Below are positions 33,982-43,250 of a stretch of DNA of 64,000 bases, piece by piece; the stretch's first letter is position 1, and each line of letters opens with the position of its first letter. The notes under the pieces are model-generated. The model ran no database searches, was not told where the DNA came from, and saw only the letters and a list, made by a program, of their open reading frames with translations. Origin of the DNA: Paractinoplanes pyxinae (GTDB lineage Bacteria; Actinomycetota; Actinomycetes; Mycobacteriales; Micromonosporaceae); contig NZ_JAPNTZ010000021.1 in assembly GCF_026626335.1 (NCBI RefSeq), forward strand, positions 62,001 through 126,000, written 5' to 3'. Position numbers and translations under genes: made by a program.

Positions 33982-34677
33982 GTGCTGGAACGATCACGTA
34001 CGGTCCTGATCCCGGCCGGGCTGGGCATCGCCTGTGTGCTGGTGTCGCTCGGGTTCTATGCGGCGCTGCACTTCGTGTCGCCGTCGGCCGAGCTGGACTG
34101 GAGCCGGCGGACCATCAGCCACTACGCGCTGCTCGAGAACGGGTGGTGGTTCGACGCGGCCACTCTGCTGCTGGCCGCGGGGTCGGTCGGTGTGCTGGTG
34201 GCGGCGCTGAGGTCCGGCGTGATGCGCGGCGGCGCGGCGGTGGCCTTCGGCTTGTGGGTGGCCGGGCTGGTCGGAGTGGTGTGGTTCGAGAAGCACAACT
34301 GGTCGGTCGGCCCGTCGGTGAGCGGGGACGTTCACCGGGTGGCGAGCGTCGTCGCGTTCCTCAGTCTGCCGGTGGCCGCCCTGGGGGCCGCGGCGCGCTC
34401 GCTGCGCGACACCGCGGCCCGCTGGGTCGCCCTGGGTGGGCTAGTTTCGCTGCTCTGCTTCACTCCGATCCTGTGGGCGGTGCTGGCCGAGCCGTGGACG
34501 GGTGTCCGCTGGTGGCGGGCCATTCCGCTGGGTGGGGTGGAACGCCTGCTGGGGCTGGCCGAGGTGGTGACGGTGGTGCTGATCGCCGCGTGGGCGGTGG
34601 TCAGTCGATCGTCGCGAGCGCCCGCGTCAGGGCCGGGTTCGGGGGTGCGGCCGAGCCGCACGCCGCCGTTTGCATGA
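33982..34677 (+). CDS. DUF998 membrane protein
   Basis: A 231-residue protein with six hydrophobic segments and GTG start at 33982. The order of helices, the outer loop SPSAELDWSRRTISHYALLE and GVVWFEKHNWS are characteristic of DUF998. The role is not known. The last 25 codons overlap the convergent serine-hydrolase gene by 77 bp; the tail there is Pro/Ser/Arg-rich and unlikely to be conserved. It starts 30 bp after the permease stop. Confidence 0.75.
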   Translation: MLERSRTVLIPAGLGIACVLVSLGFYAALHFVSPSAELDWSRRTISHYALLENGWWFDAATLLLAAGSVGVLVAALRSGVMRGGAAVAFGLWVAGLVGVVWFEKHNWSVGPSVSGDVHRVASVVAFLSLPVAALGAAARSLRDTAARWVALGGLVSLLCFTPILWAVLAEPWTGVRWWRAIPLGGVERLLGLAEVVTVVLIAAWAVVSRSSRAPASGPGSGVRPSRTPPFA

Positions 34678-35772
34678 AGACGTTGAGCGCCTGGTTGATG
34701 GCCGGGTTCGGGTTGGGGAAGAGGTTGTCGGCCTCGGTGATCTGGCGGTTGCCGTCGGGGCTGTGGAACGAGCTGGTCGTCTGGCCGACCACCCCGCCGG
34801 TGTGGCCCCAGAACCTGCCGCACGGCTGGGCCAGCCAGTAGATGCCCAGGCCGTAGCCGGCGACTTCGGGAGCGTCGGGCACCATCGGGACGGTCGTCTG
34901 CATCTGCGCCATCAGGGCCGGGCGCAGCAGCCGGCCCGTGAGCAGCGAGCGGTAGAAGTGGTTGACGTCGGCCGCCGTCGAGACCATCTCGCCCGCGGCG
35001 TCGGCCCACGTCGAGCTGTACACCGAAAGGTCGCGGAACCGGCCGTCGCTCCAGATCATGTACGCGTCGAGGTGCGGGCCGCGGATCCGGAGTTCGCGGC
35101 CCGGGAAGTACGTGTCCCGCAGACCCAGCGGACGCAGGATCCGGCGGCTGATCTCCTCGGCGTACGGGTGCCCGGTCAGCTTCTTGATCAGCAGGCCGAG
35201 GATGACGTAGTTGGTGTTCGAGTAGGACCACCCCGCGCCGGGCGCGTTGGCCGGCGGCAGCCCGAGGCCGATGCCGATCAGCTCGCGCGGCGTGAAGACG
35301 TGGAACCGGGTCGCCTCCACCGAGTCGAAGCTGGCCAGGAGCACCTGGGCGTGTCGCCGAGCCCACTCGTGTGGTTGAGCAGCATCCGGACCGTCACCTT
35401 CCGGCCCAGCTCGGCCGGAAGAGCATCGGGCAGAAACCGCGCGATCGGCGCGTCCAGGCTGAGCCGGCCCTCACCCACCAGCTGCAACAAGGTTGTCGCC
35501 ACGAAGGTCTTGGTGAGGCTGCCGATGCGGTGCCGGAACCAGGGCTGAGCGGGCCGCCCGGTTTCCAGGTCGGCCACCCCGGCGGCCAGGCGCAGGGTGG
35601 TCCGGCCGTCGCGGACCTGCGCGAACAGGCCCGGCATGCCGGCCGCGTGCACCGCCTCGAGCAGCGGTTGAAGAGTGTCCTGGTCGGGCCGGGCCGCCGC
35701 CGCGGGCGCACCGGCGACCGGCACGGTGAGAACCGCGGCGAGGAGCGAGAGAAGAACGTTTCGTCGGAGCAC
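34601..35772 (-). pseudogene. serine beta-lactamase-like hydrolase, frameshifted
   Basis: Two adjoining frames make up one secreted penicillin-binding-like serine hydrolase (D-alanyl-D-alanine carboxypeptidase/class C beta-lactamase fold). The N-terminal part (from ATG 35772) has a signal peptide (LLSLLAAVLTVPVAGAPA), the SxxK motif GSLTKTF and LLNHTSGLGD. The C-terminal part has YSNTNY (YxN motif) and WGHTGG (KTG-like box). The reading frame breaks at about 35352; adding one T there would restore GDYAQVLLASFDSVEA. A sequencing error is as likely as a true mutation, because the rest is well conserved. Confidence 0.85.
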
Positions 35773-35774
35773 GG

Positions 35775-37157
35775 TTACCCCCTCTTTCCGTCCTCCCCGG
35801 ATTTTTCGAGTGTCGCGCCTTGGTCACCAGACGGATCGCGCTCGTGGCTGAGAGAGACAAAGGGGGTGACGCGGTCGTGGTGGAGTGAGGTGCCGGCTGT
35901 TTCCCGGGCGGCCAGCACCGCGGCGATGGTGAGGGCCGAGGCGACGGTCATGTAGATGGCGACGGCTGTGGTGTTGGGGGCGTCGGTGTCGCCGAGCAGG
36001 CGGAGGGCGATGATCGGAGCCAGCGCGCCCGCGAAGATGGACGCCAGCTGGTAGCCGACCGACGCACCCGTGTAGCGGACCGACGTACCGAAAAGCTCGG
36101 AGAAGAAGGCCGCCTGCGGTGCGTACATCAAAGCGTGCAGCACCAGGCCGACGACGACGGCCACGATGATCAGGCCTTCGGAGCGGCTGCCGACCAGGCC
36201 GAAGAAGACGAACGACCAGACCGCGACACCCACCGCGCCGGCCAGGTAGAGCGGGCGGCGGCCGACCCGGTCGGACAAAGCGCCCACCAGCGGGATGACG
36301 AAGAACTGCACGACCGAGCCGATCAGCAGGGCGCTGAGGATCAGGCTGCGATCGGAAGAGCTTCCCGCGTACGTCGTGAGGTAGGTGATGGAGATGACGG
36401 TGAACAGGTAGTAGGCGATGTTCTCGGCCAGCCGCATGCCCATCGCCAGCAGCACTTCGCGCGGGTAGCGGCGCACCACCTCGAGCAGCGGCTGATGCCG
36501 GGCGGGCAGGGCCGAGCGCGCGGCCAGGAACAGCGGCGACTCCTCGACCGACAGCCGCACCCACAGCCCGACCAGCACCAGCACCGCGCTCAGCAGGAAC
36601 GGGATGCGCCAGCCCCACGCGTTGAACGCCTCATCGGACTGCACCGCGGCCAGCACCCACAGCACCCCGGTGGCCAGCAGGTTGCCCAGCGCCACCCCGG
36701 CCTGCGGCCACGACGTCCACAGGCCGCGCCGGTTGTTGTCGCCGTGCTCGGCCGCCATCAGCACCGCGCCGCCCCACTCGCCGCCGACCGCGAAGCCCTG
36801 GGCCAGCCGGCAGACGAGCAACAGGATCGGGGCGGCCACCCCGATCGAGGCGTACGTGGGCAGCAGGCCGATCGCGATCGTGGCCAGGCCCATCGTCATG
36901 AGCGAGACGACGAGCATCTTCTTGCGCCCGACGCGGTCGCCGAAGTGCCCGAAGACGATGCCGCCGAGCGGCCGGGCCACGAACCCCAGCGCGTACGTGC
37001 CGAACGCGAGGAGGGTGGCGGTGGCCGGTTCCGAGGTCGGAAAGAACAGCGTCCCGAAGACGAGTGCGGCGGCCGATCCGTACAGGAAGAAGTCGTACCA
37101 CTCGACGGCCGTGCCGATCAGCGACGCGAAGATGACCTTGATCAGGGGTCGGTTCAT
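35775..37157 (-). CDS. MHS-family MFS transporter
   Basis: A 460-residue proton symporter of the metabolite:H+ symporter family. Signatures: ASLIGTAVEWYDFFLYGSAA in helix 1, GHFGDRVGRKKMLV near residue 75, and RLAQGFAVGGEWGGAVLMAAE near 125, all typical of MHS proteins (shikimate, proline/betaine, alpha-ketoglutarate carriers). The substrate is unknown, but it stands two bases from the PHB-depolymerase-like gene, so an organic acid is plausible. The ATG at 37157 is used; an upstream frame extension to 37625 is antisense shadow. Confidence 0.88.
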   Translation of the reverse strand: MNRPLIKVIFASLIGTAVEWYDFFLYGSAAALVFGTLFFPTSEPATATLLAFGTYALGFVARPLGGIVFGHFGDRVGRKKMLVVSLMTMGLATIAIGLLPTYASIGVAAPILLLVCRLAQGFAVGGEWGGAVLMAAEHGDNNRRGLWTSWPQAGVALGNLLATGVLWVLAAVQSDEAFNAWGWRIPFLLSAVLVLVGLWVRLSVEESPLFLAARSALPARHQPLLEVVRRYPREVLLAMGMRLAENIAYYLFTVISITYLTTYAGSSSDRSLILSALLIGSVVQFFVIPLVGALSDRVGRRPLYLAGAVGVAVWSFVFFGLVGSRSEGLIIVAVVVGLVLHALMYAPQAAFFSELFGTSVRYTGASVGYQLASIFAGALAPIIALRLLGDTDAPNTTAVAIYMTVASALTIAAVLAARETAGTSLHHDRVTPFVSLSHERDPSGDQGATLEKSGEDGKRG

Positions 37158-37159
37158 CG

Positions 37160-38317
37160 TCAGCCTCCGCACAGCACGTAGTAGTTGTCGCCGGTGCGGC
37201 GCAGGCCGGTCTTGACGAGCACGTTCCACAGGCCCATGGCTTGATTCGAACCATTGGCGTACGTGTATCCGCCCGACTGGTGAGCCCGGCCCGCAGTGGT
37301 GTGGGCGTAGTTGCTGGCCGTGACGCACTGAGCAGGCGGCGGCGTCGTCGTCGGCGGTGTGGTCGGCGGCGTGGTCGGCGGGACCGAGCCGCCGGTGAGG
37401 CCCCAGAAGCGGGCGATGTAGTAGGACGAGCAGATCGAGGCCAGGAAGTACGCCCCGGTGGTCCCGCACTGGTCCTCGGCGCCGCCCGGGTTCACCGGCG
37501 TCCCGTGGCCGAGCCCGGGCACCCGGTTGAGCTGCACGGCCGTCCCGTAGCTTTCCTGCACTGTGCCGCCCGGCAGCGTCGTGCTGGCCGTCGGTGTCTG
37601 CGATACGCCGTGCACGTTCGTCCACTGGTCGCGCAGTTCGGTCGCGTTGGCCGGCACGACCGTGCTGTCGGCGGTGCCGTGCCAGATCGCCACCCGCGGC
37701 CGCGGCCCGCTGTAGCCCGGGTAGGCGGCCCGTACGAGGTCACCCCACTGCGCCGGTGTCTTGGCGACCGCCTGGTACTGGCAGATAGTCCCGCAGTTGT
37801 ACGGCAGTCCGGCGATCACCGCCCCGGCCGCGAACACGTCCGGGTAGGCGGCCAGCATCACGGCCGTCATCGCGCCGCCCGCCGACAGCCCGGTCACGTA
37901 CACGCGGGCCGGGTCGGAACCGTAGGTCGCCACCGCGTACGCCACCATCTGCCGGATCGACAGCGCCTCGCCCTGCCCGCGCCCGATGTCGCCCGCGGTG
38001 AACCAGTTGAAGCAGCTGAGCGCGTTGTTGGCCGACGTCTGCTCGGGCACCACGAGCGCGGCCTGATACAGATCCGCGTACTTGCCCCAGCCGGAACCGG
38101 CGTAGTAGCCGGCGGCGTTCTGCGTGCAGCCGTGCAACGCCACCACGAGCGGCCGGCCCGCGGGCAGCCCGGCCGGCACGTAGCTGTACATCCGCAGCGC
38201 ACCCGGATTGCTGCCGAAGCCGGTCACCTGAGTGAGGCCGGCCGCGGCTCGGGCCGGCGCCGCCAGCCCGAGCCCCAGGACCATCGCGACCACTGCCAAC
38301 CACCATCGGATCCGCAT
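37160..38317 (-). CDS. secreted PHB depolymerase-like esterase
   Basis: A 385-residue exported alpha/beta hydrolase. Signal peptide (WWLAVVAMVLGLGLAAPARA), then the catalytic domain with oxyanion-site LVVALHGCTQNA, nucleophile Ser in VTGLSAGGAMTAVML (about 144), Asp near WHGTADSTV and His in PGLGHGTPVNP. A Pro/Thr linker (PPTTPPTTPPTT) leads to a C-terminal domain of about 55 residues (CVTASNYAHTTAGRAH onwards). The layout fits short-chain-length polyhydroxyalkanoate depolymerases and LpqC-type feruloyl/acetyl esterases; which substrate is preferred is open. ATG at 38317 is preceded by GAGGAGG. Confidence 0.87.
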   Translation of the reverse strand: MRIRWWLAVVAMVLGLGLAAPARAAAGLTQVTGFGSNPGALRMYSYVPAGLPAGRPLVVALHGCTQNAAGYYAGSGWGKYADLYQAALVVPEQTSANNALSCFNWFTAGDIGRGQGEALSIRQMVAYAVATYGSDPARVYVTGLSAGGAMTAVMLAAYPDVFAAGAVIAGLPYNCGTICQYQAVAKTPAQWGDLVRAAYPGYSGPRPRVAIWHGTADSTVVPANATELRDQWTNVHGVSQTPTASTTLPGGTVQESYGTAVQLNRVPGLGHGTPVNPGGAEDQCGTTGAYFLASICSSYYIARFWGLTGGSVPPTTPPTTPPTTTPPPAQCVTASNYAHTTAGRAHQSGGYTYANGSNQAMGLWNVLVKTGLRRTGDNYYVLCGG

Positions 38318-38398
38318 GACCAAACCTCCTCAGCCGGTGACCTGAGGTGAAGATAGGCCGGTTCATAGAATTGTTTCGATGGCGTTAAGCGCCACAGC

Positions 38399-39265
38399 TC
38401 AGCGGCGGGCTGTGTGCCCGGCGGCCATCTCGACGATGCGCCCGGCCACCCGGGCCACCGCGCGGTCGTCGAACAGGATCGAGTAGTGGTTGACGTCGGC
38501 TACCTGTTCCGTGGCGATCTCGATTCCGGCCAGCCGGCTCTCGTCGTACAGGCCCTGCTTCTCGTTCATCAGCCCGCGGTCGGCCCACATCAACCGGGCC
38601 GGGCAGGCGAGCCGGTTCACCGCGTCCACTGTGTCCTTCTCGATCAGCGTGTCGGTCGCGTCCGCCCGCACCGCTTCCAGCGAGCACGACGACCGATCGC
38701 CGGTGAAGTCCCGAATCACGTACGCCTCGACGTCCGCGCTCCAGCCGTCCCGGAGCGCGGGATGGGCGCGGAAGAAGCCGACGTACTCCTCCTGGCCGGC
38801 GAAGGTCATGCCGAGCCGCTGCATCGCGGGCCCGATCACCGCCTGCAGCACCGCGTCCACGTCCACATCCGGCGGCACCGGCAACGTCACCCCGCCGTCG
38901 ATCAGCAGCGCCGCCTCGACCCGCTCGGGATGCAGCGCCGCCGTCGACGCCACCACGAACCCGCCCATCGAGTGCCCGGCCAGCGTCACCCGCTCGGCGC
39001 CCAGGTGGTCGGCCACGGCAATCAGGTCGGCCGCGTGCGAAGCCATCCCGTACGGCCCCGGCAGCGCGTTGCTGCGGGCCCGCCCCCGCAGGTCGGGCGC
39101 CACCAGCCGCACCCGCCCGCCGAGCTCGCGGGCGAGCCGGGTGAAGGCGAGCGCGTTGGCCGTGATGCCGTGCGCGGCCAGCACGACCGGCCCGTCACCC
39201 GGCCACTGGCACACCCGCAGCTGGCCGCCCTCAACCGCGACGTCGAACTCTTCCGGGTCGGTCAT
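38399..39265 (-). CDS. alpha/beta hydrolase
   Basis: A 288-residue cytoplasmic serine hydrolase: oxyanion-loop VVLAAHGITANALAF, nucleophile elbow LAGHSMGGFVVAS (about 96), Asp near LMWADRGL and His in VADVNHYSILF. The motif LVAPDLRGRARSNALPGPYG is usual for the haloperoxidase/ester hydrolase group. The start ATG at 39265 overlaps the stop of the regulator gene by 4 bp, so it is co-regulated with it. It may act on an ester or oligomer linked to the nearby 3-hydroxybutyrate dehydrogenase, but this is inference. Confidence 0.87.
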   Translation of the reverse strand: MTDPEEFDVAVEGGQLRVCQWPGDGPVVLAAHGITANALAFTRLARELGGRVRLVAPDLRGRARSNALPGPYGMASHAADLIAVADHLGAERVTLAGHSMGGFVVASTAALHPERVEAALLIDGGVTLPVPPDVDVDAVLQAVIGPAMQRLGMTFAGQEEYVGFFRAHPALRDGWSADVEAYVIRDFTGDRSSCSLEAVRADATDTLIEKDTVDAVNRLACPARLMWADRGLMNEKQGLYDESRLAGIEIATEQVADVNHYSILFDDRAVARVAGRIVEMAAGHTARR

Positions 39266-41157
39266 TCTGTCTCCTCGCGTAGCCGGTGCAGCCGCAGCGC
39301 CAGCCGCAGGTCGAGCGACCGGTCCGGATCGTGCCAGTCCTCGCCGAGCAGCTGGGCCACCCGGTCGAGCCGCTGGCTGACGGTGTTGACGTGGACGTGC
39401 AGGCCCTCCGCGGCCCGGGCCGGGCTGCCCCCGGCCGCGAAGTAGGCGTCGAGCGTCTGGATCAGCGCGGTGCCCCGGCGCTGGTCGTAGTCCAGGACCG
39501 GGCCCAGGACGTCGTGCAGGAATCCGCCCACGTCGTGGCGCTGAGCCAGCAGCAGCCCGACGTAGCCCAGCTCGCTCGCGCCTGCTCCGGCGCCAGCCCG
39601 CCCCAGCGCGACCAGGGCCCGGACGCAGCGATCGGCCTCTTGATGACCGGGCGCGATCTCGGCCGGGCCGGTGGCCGGGCCCGCCGCGCCGGCCGTCACC
39701 GGGCGGCCCAGCACCCGTCCGGCCTCTTTGGACACCTGACGGGCGGCGAGTCCGGGGTCGGTACCCGGGACCAGCAGCGTGATCCGCCCGTCGCGGGTCA
39801 TGGCCAGACCGCCGTGCGCGGCCGCGAACCCGCGGGCCCACGACGTGACCTGCTGCCGCTGCCCGCCCCGGGCGTCGTCGGCGACCACCACCACGTGCGG
39901 AGCGTCCAGGTCGACGCCGATGCGCCGGGCCCGCGAGCGCAGGGCGTCGGGGTCGCGGACCGGGCGGCTGATCAGGTCGTCGAGCAGTTCGCCGCGTACC
40001 TGGCCCTCGGCCTCGGCCACCGTCTGGCGGAAGAGAAGCAGCAGCGCGGTGATCTGCGCGGCCCGTTCGAGGGTGCGCTGATCGGCCTCGGCCAGCGGCC
40101 GCGACGGGTGGAAGACCAGCGCGCCCAGGTTGTCGGCCCCGGCCACCACCGCCGCCACGTACAGGTCGCCGCGCCGCACGCTGCGCCCCTGCCCGCGCGA
40201 GGCGGCGATCGCCTCGGCCAGTTCGGCCGGGTCGAGCGAGGGCAGATCGGCGCCCGACTTGGCGGTGGCCAGTTCGCGGCCGCGGGCGTCGAACACCAGG
40301 AGCGCGCCGTCGAGCACGTCGACCAGGTCGCGGGCCACGTCGTCGACCCCGCCGCCCCGCAGCACCAGGGCGGTCATCCGGTCGTGGGCGGCGGCGGCTC
40401 GCTCGACCGACTCGCTGTGGGCCTGGATGACCTGGTTGGCCGCCGACAGCTCGGCCAGCGCGGTCTGCGTCTCGGTGAGCAGCCGCGCGGCGTCGATCGC
40501 CACCGCGGCGTGCGCGGCCAGCGACACCAGCAGAGCCACCTCTTCGCGGGCGAACGGCCGCTCGGTGCGGTTGGCCGCGAACAGCACGCCGATCACGCTG
40601 GGCCCCAGCCGCAGCGGCACGCCGAGAATGGCCACCAGCCCCTCGTCGGCCACGCCGCCGTCGATCTCTTCCGTGTGCTCGAACCGCGGGTCGGACGGGT
40701 AGTTCGCGGTGGCGTACGGGGTGCCGGTCAACGCGACCAGGCCGCCCAGCCCCGCCCCGGGCGGCAGCCGCAACCGCTGAAAGCTGGCCGCCACCGAGCC
40801 GTCGGTGATCCGCATGTACGTGTCCCCGCGCTCCGGATCGTTCAGCGTCAGGTAGGACACGTCGACGTTGAGCAGCGTCCGCGCCCGGTGCACGATCGCC
40901 CGCAGCACGGCGTCCAGCCCGCGCAGCCCGGCCAGGTCGCCCGCGGTGTCGTACAGGGCGGACAGCTCTTCCTCGCGGCGCCGCCGGCGTTCCAGCAAGG
41001 CCCGCACCTGCAGCGCGCGCACCTTCACCTGTTCCAGTTCGGCCAGGTCGGCGGCCGGGGCGCCGGCGGCCCGGGCGGCCAGCAGCGGCTGCTCGAACTC
41101 GACCGGCGCCGCCTCGCGGGCCAGCAGGTCGAGGAACTCCCACGCGGACGAGGGCAT
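39262..41157 (-). CDS. GAF-PucR/CdaR-type transcriptional regulator
   Basis: A 631-residue regulator. A coiled N-terminal region (about 40-70) leads to a GAF domain (about 75-220, with ALYDTAGDLAGLRGLDAVLR at its start), a central region with a second sensory-like fold, and a C-terminal PucR-type HTH: ALIQTLDAYFAAGGSPARAA and LHVHVNTVSQRLDRVAQLLG. Such regulators activate catabolic genes when a ligand is present. It is joined by a 4-bp overlap to the hydrolase and lies one base from the 3-hydroxybutyrate dehydrogenase gene, all read in one direction and divergent from the Liv operon. Confidence 0.85.
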   Translation of the reverse strand: MPSSAWEFLDLLAREAAPVEFEQPLLAARAAGAPAADLAELEQVKVRALQVRALLERRRRREEELSALYDTAGDLAGLRGLDAVLRAIVHRARTLLNVDVSYLTLNDPERGDTYMRITDGSVAASFQRLRLPPGAGLGGLVALTGTPYATANYPSDPRFEHTEEIDGGVADEGLVAILGVPLRLGPSVIGVLFAANRTERPFAREEVALLVSLAAHAAVAIDAARLLTETQTALAELSAANQVIQAHSESVERAAAAHDRMTALVLRGGGVDDVARDLVDVLDGALLVFDARGRELATAKSGADLPSLDPAELAEAIAASRGQGRSVRRGDLYVAAVVAGADNLGALVFHPSRPLAEADQRTLERAAQITALLLLFRQTVAEAEGQVRGELLDDLISRPVRDPDALRSRARRIGVDLDAPHVVVVADDARGGQRQQVTSWARGFAAAHGGLAMTRDGRITLLVPGTDPGLAARQVSKEAGRVLGRPVTAGAAGPATGPAEIAPGHQEADRCVRALVALGRAGAGAGASELGYVGLLLAQRHDVGGFLHDVLGPVLDYDQRRGTALIQTLDAYFAAGGSPARAAEGLHVHVNTVSQRLDRVAQLLGEDWHDPDRSLDLRLALRLHRLREETE

Positions 41158-41158
41158 G

Positions 41159-41926
41159 TCAGTGGGCCGTCCAGCCGCCGTCCAGCGGGATGGAGGCGCC
41201 GGTGATCAGGTCGGCCGCCGGGGTGCACAGGTACGCCACCAGCTCGGCCACCTCGTCCGGGGCGATCAGGCGTTTGATGGCGGCCCGCTCCAGCATGATC
41301 TTCTCGATCACCTCGGACTCGCTGATGCCGTGCACCGCGGCCTGGTCGGCGATCTGCTTGTCGACCAGCGGCGTACGGACGAAAGCGGGGTCGACGCAGT
41401 TGGAGGTGACCCCGCGCCCGGCCCCTTCGAGCGCCACCACCTTGGACAACCCCTCCAGGGCGTGCTTGGCGGTCACGTACGCGGCCTTGAACGGCGACGC
41501 GATCAGCCCGTGCACCGACGAGATGTTGACGACGCGGCCCCAGCCCTGCTCGTACATGTGCGGCAGCACCCGCCGGACCAGCCGGAACGGCGCCTCCACC
41601 ATCACCTTCTGCAGGTGGGCGAAGCGCTCCGGCGGGAACTCGGGCAGCGGCGCGACGTGCTGCAGGCCCGCGTTGTTGACCAGGATGTCCACGCGCTCGT
41701 CGAGGGCGTCGACCGCGTCCGGCTCGGCCAGGTCGGCCGTGACCGCCCGGCCGCCGATCGCCGCCGCCACCTCTTTGGCCGCCGGCTCGTCGACGTCCAC
41801 CACCAGCACGTGCGCGCCGCCCGCGGCCAGCCGGGTGGCGCAGGCCCGGCCGATGCCGCTGCCCGCCCCGGTGACCAGCGCGGTGCGACCGTGCAGCTGG
41901 AGTGCGACCACCTGTGTCGTCGTCAT
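41159..41926 (-). CDS. bdhA: 3-hydroxybutyrate dehydrogenase
   Basis: SDR-type enzyme of 255 residues that interconverts (R)-3-hydroxybutyrate and acetoacetate with NAD. TALVTGAGSGIGRACATRLA binds NAD; DILVNNAGLQHVAPLPEFP, VVNISSVHGLIASPFKAAY (catalytic Ser), TAKHALEGLSKV (Tyr/Lys) and the NCVDPAFVRTPLVDKQIADQ block are diagnostic of 3-HBDH. It is the first gene of the minus-strand operon with the GAF regulator and hydrolase. Its promoter region is shared with the Liv-type substrate-binding gene. Confidence 0.92.
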   Translation of the reverse strand: MTTTQVVALQLHGRTALVTGAGSGIGRACATRLAAGGAHVLVVDVDEPAAKEVAAAIGGRAVTADLAEPDAVDALDERVDILVNNAGLQHVAPLPEFPPERFAHLQKVMVEAPFRLVRRVLPHMYEQGWGRVVNISSVHGLIASPFKAAYVTAKHALEGLSKVVALEGAGRGVTSNCVDPAFVRTPLVDKQIADQAAVHGISESEVIEKIMLERAAIKRLIAPDEVAELVAYLCTPAADLITGASIPLDGGWTAH

Positions 41927-41960
41927 GCGCTGAACCTAAGGCCGGGACGCCGGGAACGCA

Positions 41961-42022
41961 CATGGATGCGGCCCACACACTCCGGCCTCCTCATGTGGGT
42001 TCGAAGCCCATGGATACGTCCC
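41961..42022. promoter_or_regulatory. direct repeats in the bdhA/livK control region
   Basis: CATGGATGCGGCCC at 41961-41974 and CATGGATACGTCCC at 42009-42022 are a 14-bp direct repeat with two mismatches, 48 bp apart, in the 151-bp divergent promoter. CATG-T-GGG / CCC-ATG also forms an imperfect palindrome beside the second copy. They could be sites for the GAF/PucR-type regulator. Confidence 0.4.
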
Positions 42023-42077
42023 GGGCGCCGTCCTAACGTGAGCCAACGCACACCATCGATGCATTGGAAGGCCTCCC

Positions 42078-43250
42078 ATGAGTGGATCGGCGACATCCCG
42101 GCGGGCGTTGCTCGCCGGTGGCCTCCTGACCGCCGTGGCCGTCGTCGCGGCCGGTTGCGGCAGCCCGCAGGACGCGGCGACCGGCGGCGACGCGTCGTCC
42201 CCGCTGAACGTCGGGATCGTGTACTCGCAGAGCGGGCCGCTGGCCAGCTACGGCCAGCAGTACGTGGACGGCTTCAAGGCCGGGCTCGCGTACGCCACCG
42301 GCGGCACCGGCAAGGTCGGCGGCCGCGAGGTCAACGTGACCTACGCCGACGACGCGGGCGACCCGGTCAAGGCGGTGTCGGCGGCCAAGGACCTGATCGG
42401 CAAGGGCTACAAGGTGCTGGCCGGCTCCACCTCGTCCGGCGTCGCGCTGCAGGTGGCGCCGCTCGCCGAGACCAACAAGGTGCTGTTCGTGTCCGGCCCG
42501 GCCGCGGCCGACGGCATCACCGGCGTCAACCGCTACACGTTCCGGTCCGGCCGGCAGTCGTTCCAGGACGTGCAGACGGCCAAGGCCTATCTCGGCGACG
42601 GCCGCAAGGTGCTGGTCTTCGCGCCTGACTCGGCCTTCGGCAAGTCCAATGTGGCCGCCGTCAAGTCGGTGCTGGGCGGCAACGGCGTGACCGTCAGCGA
42701 CATCGCGGTGCCCGCCACCGCCACCGACTTCACCCCGTTCGCGGGCCAGGTCAAGGCGGCCAAGCCCGACCTCGTCTTCGTGGCCTGGGCCGGCAGCACG
42801 GCCAGCGCGATGTGGCAGGCGCTCGACCAGCAGGGCGTGCTGTCGTCGACCACGGTGGTGACCGGCCTCGACATCCGCGCCTCGTGGCCCGCCTTCGGCG
42901 CCGGCGGGGCCAAGCTGCACCTGCTCGCGCACTACTTCGACGGCGCGACCGACAACGCGGCCCAGAAGGCGCTGGCCCAAGCCGTGCCGGGCGGCAAGAC
43001 CGACCTGTTCCACCCGGACGGCTTCGCGGCGGCGCAGATGATCGTGCACGCGCTGGAGGCCGGTTACGACGCCGACAAGATGGTCACCGCGCTCGAGGGT
43101 TACAGCTTCGATTCGGTCAAGGGCCAATTGACCGTACGCGCGGAGGACCACGCCCTGCTGCAGCCGATGTTCCAGGCGAAGCTGAGCGGCGACACGGCGA
43201 CCCCGACCGCCACGATCAGCGCCACCGACGCGGCGCCCCCGGCGGCATGA
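42078..43250 (+). CDS. livK: branched-chain amino acid-type ABC substrate-binding lipoprotein
   Basis: A 390-residue periplasmic-binding-type lipoprotein. The leader SATSRRALLAGGLLTAVAVV ends at the lipobox VAAGCGS; the Arg pair is Tat-like. The mature protein begins SSPLNVGIVYSQSGPLASYG, then DDAGDPVKAVSAAKDLIGKG and VLAGSTSSGVALQVAPLAE, as in LivK/HmgA receptors. Substrate may be a branched-chain amino acid, an amide or another small acid; the neighbouring bdhA suggests a hydroxy or keto acid. It is the first gene of a five-gene operon with 4-bp overlaps. Confidence 0.88.
   Translation: MSGSATSRRALLAGGLLTAVAVVAAGCGSPQDAATGGDASSPLNVGIVYSQSGPLASYGQQYVDGFKAGLAYATGGTGKVGGREVNVTYADDAGDPVKAVSAAKDLIGKGYKVLAGSTSSGVALQVAPLAETNKVLFVSGPAAADGITGVNRYTFRSGRQSFQDVQTAKAYLGDGRKVLVFAPDSAFGKSNVAAVKSVLGGNGVTVSDIAVPATATDFTPFAGQVKAAKPDLVFVAWAGSTASAMWQALDQQGVLSSTTVVTGLDIRASWPAFGAGGAKLHLLAHYFDGATDNAAQKALAQAVPGGKTDLFHPDGFAAAQMIVHALEAGYDADKMVTALEGYSFDSVKGQLTVRAEDHALLQPMFQAKLSGDTATPTATISATDAAPPAA

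Noticed and set aside
36135..37181. 348-codon plus-strand frame opposite the MHS transporter
   Set aside because: Shadow frame, Arg/His/Gln-rich without conserved motifs.
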